NCBI GenBank assembly: GCA_035286745.1
Contig: DATECU010000201.1
Span: 1-9,587 of the forward strand
Origin: DATECU01 sp035286745
GTDB taxonomy: Bacteria > Acidobacteriota > Vicinamibacteria > Fen-336
Reading direction: 5' to 3'
DNA length: 9,587 nucleotides
In this document: positions 7,376 through 9,587 of the stretch, piece by piece
Layout: every line of letters begins with the position of its first letter
How positions within the stretch are numbered: position 1 is the stretch's first letter
Notes under the pieces: model-generated
What the model was told of the DNA's origin: nothing
Databases searched by the model: none
Seen by the model: the letters and a program-made list of their open reading frames with translations, nothing else
Made by a program: the position numbers and the translations under genes

Positions 7376-8275
7376 ATGTACTACGGTTGGCGTTCCTACG
7401 TGCCGGTCCACGTACGCCGGGCGAAGGCCGAGCGCGAGATGGCCAAGCTCGCCAAGAAGGGTCAGCAGGTGGCGCCGGTCCGCATCGCCGGCCGGGCCAT
7501 CGCCAAGACCTTCTGGGGCAAGAGCTGGTGCGAGAACCTCGAGCGGTACAGCGACTACTCGAACCGACTGCCGCGGGGTCGGACCTACGTGAGGAACGGT
7601 TCGGTCGTCGACCTGCAGATCGCCGCCGGGGTGGTGCAGGCGCGGGTCAGCGGTTCGTCTCTGTACCGGGTTGAGGTGAAGGTGGCGGCCGTCCCCAAGG
7701 CGCGCTGGGCCGCCATCTGTAGAGACTGCGCAGCCGGCATCGACTCGCTCGTCGAGCTGCTACAGGGCCGGCTCTCGAAGGGCGTGATGGAGCGGATCTG
7801 CCAGCAGAAGACGGGCCTCTTCCCATCGCCAGACGAGATCGAGTTCAGTTGCAGTTGTCCCGACTGGGCCTCGATGTGCAAGCACGTAGCCGCCGTGCTC
7901 TATGGCGTGGGCGCCCGGCTCGACGAGCGGCCCGAGCTGCTGTTCGAGCTGCGCAAGGTGGACGAGAAGGACCTCATCGCCGGCGCCGGCAAGGGCCTCC
8001 CGCTTTCGAAGAAGGGGCCGGCCGCGGAGAGGGTCCTTGGCGACGCGGGCCTCTCCGAGATCTTCGGGATCGAAATGGCCGAGGCGGCGCCGCCGGTGCC
8101 GAAGCGCGGCGGAAAGCGCGCGGCATCCGGACCAGGAAGCGGACCGGCCCCTTCCAGCAGGAAGCCGAGGCTCACGCCCCCAGCACTCGAAGCGGGCGAA
8201 GGTGGCGACGGCGCGCGGCGTGTTGGTGGATCGAAGGCACGAGCCGCCGGACAGAAGGCCACGCGGAGGAGCTGA
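7376..8275 (+). CDS. SWIM zinc-finger protein, partner of the SNF2 ATPase
   Basis: The protein has 299 residues. The N-terminus (about 1-75) is the conserved start of this family, with YYGWRSYVPV, KTFWGKSWCENLERYSDY and RLPRGRTYVRNGSV. A beta-rich part with VVQARVSGSSLYRVEV follows, then helices. The SWIM finger is at 159-170: C159-x-C161, six residues, C168-x-H170, in SCSCPDWASMCKHVAAVLY. SWIM fingers bind zinc and are believed to bind DNA or proteins. The finger is complete. From about residue 238 the chain becomes a low-complexity tail rich in Arg, Lys, Pro, Gly and Ala and is probably disordered and nucleic-acid binding. GAGGAG at 7364-7369 sits 6 bases before ATG 7376, across the SNF2 stop, so the two proteins should be made together and probably act as a complex on DNA. 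The stop codon lies inside an inverted repeat. Confidence 0.92.
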   Translation: MYYGWRSYVPVHVRRAKAEREMAKLAKKGQQVAPVRIAGRAIAKTFWGKSWCENLERYSDYSNRLPRGRTYVRNGSVVDLQIAAGVVQARVSGSSLYRVEVKVAAVPKARWAAICRDCAAGIDSLVELLQGRLSKGVMERICQQKTGLFPSPDEIEFSCSCPDWASMCKHVAAVLYGVGARLDERPELLFELRKVDEKDLIAGAGKGLPLSKKGPAAERVLGDAGLSEIFGIEMAEAAPPVPKRGGKRAASGPGSGPAPSSRKPRLTPPALEAGEGGDGARRVGGSKARAAGQKATRRS

Positions 8276-8290
8276 CCAGCGGTGGTCAGC
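8271..8290. terminator. 8-bp perfect inverted repeat over the SWIM stop codon
   Basis: GCTGACCA (8271-8278) and TGGTCAGC (8283-8290) pair perfectly around a GCGG loop. The TGA stop of the SWIM gene is in the left arm. No T-run follows, so this is not a classical Rho-independent terminator; it could protect the mRNA 3' end or act as a protein-binding site. Confidence 0.45.
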
Positions 8291-8315
8291 CTCGGCCGGG
8301 CATGCTGACCCCGCC

Positions 8316-8346
8316 GTGGACCGGGTTCCGGGCCGACTCGGTCCAC
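8316..8346. terminator. 8-bp inverted repeat with 15-base loop between convergent genes
   Basis: GTGGACCG (8316-8323) is mirrored by CGGTCCAC (8339-8346). It is perfect in both arms and could fold on either transcript. It has no T-run on either side. With its neighbours it probably marks the transcript ends of the convergent SWIM and PIN genes. Confidence 0.4.
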
Positions 8347-8358
8347 TCGATGGATGAA

Positions 8359-8379
8359 GAAGGGAGTGGGCGCTCCTTC
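8359..8379 (-). terminator. Hairpin with one bulge after the PIN gene, likely terminator
   Basis: Bases 8359-8366 pair with 8373-8379 (GGAG/CTCC core, then AAG/CTT), with G8362 bulged and a 6-base loop. On the minus strand it begins 8 bases after the PIN stop and is followed by the pyrimidine-rich TTCAT. This is nearer to an intrinsic terminator than the other two repeats, but the T-run is poor. Confidence 0.4.
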
Positions 8380-8387
8380 GGACCCCG

Positions 8388-8966
8388 CTACTCGGCGTCG
8401 TCGCCTTCAGCCGGCGCAGGATCGGGCACCTTGGAGTCGGGTGAAGAACCTGCGACCGTCGGTCCCAAGGCAGCCACCGTGGGAAGGCCTTGTAGGCTGT
8501 TGAGGAAGTCATGCAACGGCACCGGCGTGAGGCCCCGGGCCCGTGCCACATCGGGGATCTTGTAGGGCACGGCCGCGGCCGGCTTGGGCTTCTCTTGCGA
8601 GACCACCAGCGCCCCATGGATCTCGGCGAGTGCGATGACCCAGGCGTCCGCATCGGAACGGGCAAACGGCTTTCCCTTCTTCGTGAGGTCGGGGTACTGG
8701 TTGGTGATAGCCGCGAAGAGCGTCTGCAGTTCCGCCGTCTCCTCGGCGAATAGGCTCCCCTTGACCCGCTTCACGAACGCGGCGAATGACGGCGAGTCGC
8801 CTAGCGTCTTCTCCCGCAGCTCGTTGTGAACCGCCTTGGGTGAGATCACGCGACCGGCAAGGATCTCCTGCTCGAGGAAGGCCCAGAACCGCTCGAAGAG
8901 AGCTGACGCAGGGTTGTAGAACCGGACGGCGTCGATCCACGCGGACGTGTCGACGCACCAAAGCAT
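8388..8966 (-). CDS. DUF4411-type PIN-domain protein, likely ribonuclease toxin
   Basis: The protein has 192 residues. The PIN-like domain covers about 1-155. It opens with VDTSAWIDAVRFY (acidic D6), then FWAFLEQEILAGRVISPKAV with HNELRE (E49), SDADAWVIALA (D105, D107), ALVVSQEKP (E125) and the closing YKIPDVARARGLTPVPLHDFL. This order matches DUF4411 (PF14367), a PIN subgroup with the long first helix pair. PIN toxins cleave RNA with metal ions held by these acidic residues; all appear present. Residues about 170-192 are a Pro/Asp/Glu-rich tail outside the domain. ATG 8966 was chosen because the domain begins at once and because it overlaps the upstream ImmA/IrrE stop as TGATG; the longer open frame to 9224 is only the shadow of that gene. 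The ribosome site is weak, which fits coupled translation. Toxic activity is inferred from family and context. Confidence 0.87.
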   Translation of the reverse strand: MLWCVDTSAWIDAVRFYNPASALFERFWAFLEQEILAGRVISPKAVHNELREKTLGDSPSFAAFVKRVKGSLFAEETAELQTLFAAITNQYPDLTKKGKPFARSDADAWVIALAEIHGALVVSQEKPKPAAAVPYKIPDVARARGLTPVPLHDFLNSLQGLPTVAALGPTVAGSSPDSKVPDPAPAEGDDAE

Positions 8967-9587
8967 CAGGAAGCTCTGGCTCGAAGCCGTTCCAGGAAAC
9001 GGCTTTCCAGGGCAAGAGCCGTGCTCGGCTTGACCCCCAAGTGATCGCTCAGCTCGGAAAGGCTGATCTGTTCGGCGTGGTAGGACTCGAACACCTGCCG
9101 CAGGTAGGGAAAGCTCATGCGGTGGAGGTAGAGCTGGTAGAAGGAAGGTCCACCCTCCCGTTCTGGGCCTGCCTCCCGACGCGCCGGTGCGGCACGAAAC
9201 GCCGCGGCCTGCGCAGCGCGCCACGCCTCGTACTGGGCCTGCTTCGCGAGTCCTACGGCCACCAACCGCACGAAGACAGCGTGTCGGCTGACAGAGAACC
9301 TTGCAGCGAGTTCCTCGAGCCGGTCGTTAGGCCAGCGCCCGCGAGCAGCCAGAGGAGTCGCTGCCTCTCTGAATGGCTCGGCAGGCATCAGCAGAGCTGC
9401 GGCGACGCGGTTGCAGAACGCCTCCACCCTGGCCGCGCGGTCTTCGAGGTTGCACAGCCCCTCCGAGCGGAGGTCCACGTGAGCCAGCTCGTGCATCAGC
9501 GTGAAGACGCGTCGGCCTCGGGTGATCTGGGAGCTTCCGTTGACGGCGATGACGGGAGCGCGATCGAACGCCAGGGAGAAGCCGTCG
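8966..9587 (-). CDS. ImmA/IrrE-type (COG2856) metallopeptidase, N-terminus beyond window edge; likely antitoxin or regulator
   Basis: The visible 206 residues are the C-terminal part. They begin in the conserved stretch before the active site (GFSLAFDRAPVIAVN, then RRVFTLMHELAH). The zinc site is H32-E33-x-x-H36 (HELAH), and E55 in VEAFCNRVAAALLMP is the likely third ligand, so the peptidase is probably active. After it come RLEELAARFSVSRHAVFVRLVAVGL, the usual helix-turn-helix-like end of the domain, a variable linker, and a second possible helical DNA-binding segment near the end (ISLSELSDHLGVKPSTALALE). Full-length relatives often start with an Xre-type DNA-binding domain; that would lie right of 9587 and cannot be confirmed. 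An in-frame ATG at 9496 would start inside the HELAH motif and is not the true start. The gene overlaps the PIN gene by one base, a classical toxin-antitoxin arrangement. In phage-like elements such peptidases cut repressors, so a regulatory protease role is possible. Confidence 0.88.
   Translation of the reverse strand, partial: DGFSLAFDRAPVIAVNGSSQITRGRRVFTLMHELAHVDLRSEGLCNLEDRAARVEAFCNRVAAALLMPAEPFREAATPLAARGRWPNDRLEELAARFSVSRHAVFVRLVAVGLAKQAQYEAWRAAQAAAFRAAPARREAGPEREGGPSFYQLYLHRMSFPYLRQVFESYHAEQISLSELSDHLGVKPSTALALESRFLERLRARAS

Noticed and set aside
5450..7411. A 653-codon open frame on the minus strand opposite the SNF2 gene
   Set aside because: It lies antisense to intact SNF2 motifs, has no recognisable domain, and long antisense frames are expected in GC-rich genes.
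5671..7674. A 667-codon plus-strand frame across the SNF2-SWIM junction
   Set aside because: It is the frame-shifted shadow of SNF2 and SWIM, low in complexity, and no motif is found.
4634..8275. A DISARM-type or other named defence system built around the SNF2 gene
   Set aside because: No methylase, DUF1998, phospholipase D or other required partner gene is present; only the SNF2-SWIM pair is seen.
8967..9224. N-terminal extension of the PIN protein from ATG 9224
   Set aside because: The extra residues are out-of-frame translation of the ImmA/IrrE gene and the PIN domain starts exactly at ATG 8966.
1..9587. CRISPR array, tRNA, rRNA, transposase or insertion-sequence ends
   Set aside because: No regularly spaced repeats, cloverleaf, rRNA stretch, transposase frame or paired terminal repeats were seen by eye on either strand.

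Overview
The window is GC-rich (I judge roughly two thirds G+C), densely packed bacterial DNA. It holds seven genes, two of them cut by the window edges, and nothing longer than about 115 bases is non-coding. The protein families, the large exported M14 peptidase and the GC-rich codon use fit Acidobacteriota or a neighbouring group (Gemmatimonadota, Myxococcota). This placement is inference only; there is no rRNA or marker gene here.

Region 1 (1-1753, minus strand) is a tight three-gene operon. It runs from a membrane TPM-domain protein (1085-1753), through an unrecognised 189-residue protein that looks internally duplicated (526-1095), to an exported TPM-domain protein cut by the left edge (1-521). 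The genes overlap by 11 bases or lie 4 bases apart, which suggests one cell-envelope module.

Region 2 (1754-1847) is the divergent spacer. It should hold the promoters for both directions and contains a perfect 10-base palindrome just ahead of the minus-strand start.

Region 3 (1848-8275, plus strand) is a second compact operon. It contains a secreted 929-residue M14 zinc carboxypeptidase-like protein with a C-terminal ThuA/glutamine-amidotransferase-like segment, a SNF2-family ATPase with its bacterial accessory domain (4634-7372), and a SWIM zinc-finger protein (7376-8275). The SNF2 gene starts inside the stop codon of the peptidase gene. The SWIM gene follows the SNF2 gene by 3 bases with a strong ribosome binding site. 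SNF2 plus SWIM is a recurrent bacterial pair thought to act on DNA; its exact role is unsettled.

Region 4 (8276-8387) separates convergent genes. The interval, with the end of the SWIM gene, carries three closely spaced inverted repeats that could form hairpins, probably terminators for one or both sides.

Region 5 (8388-9587, minus strand) is a toxin-antitoxin-like pair. An ImmA/IrrE-type metallopeptidase (COG2856 type, N-terminus beyond the right edge) overlaps by one base a DUF4411-type PIN-domain ribonuclease. The most interesting items are the duplicated unknown protein between two TPM proteins, the coupling of an exported peptidase to a DNA translocase pair, and the neighbouring PIN/ImmA module.
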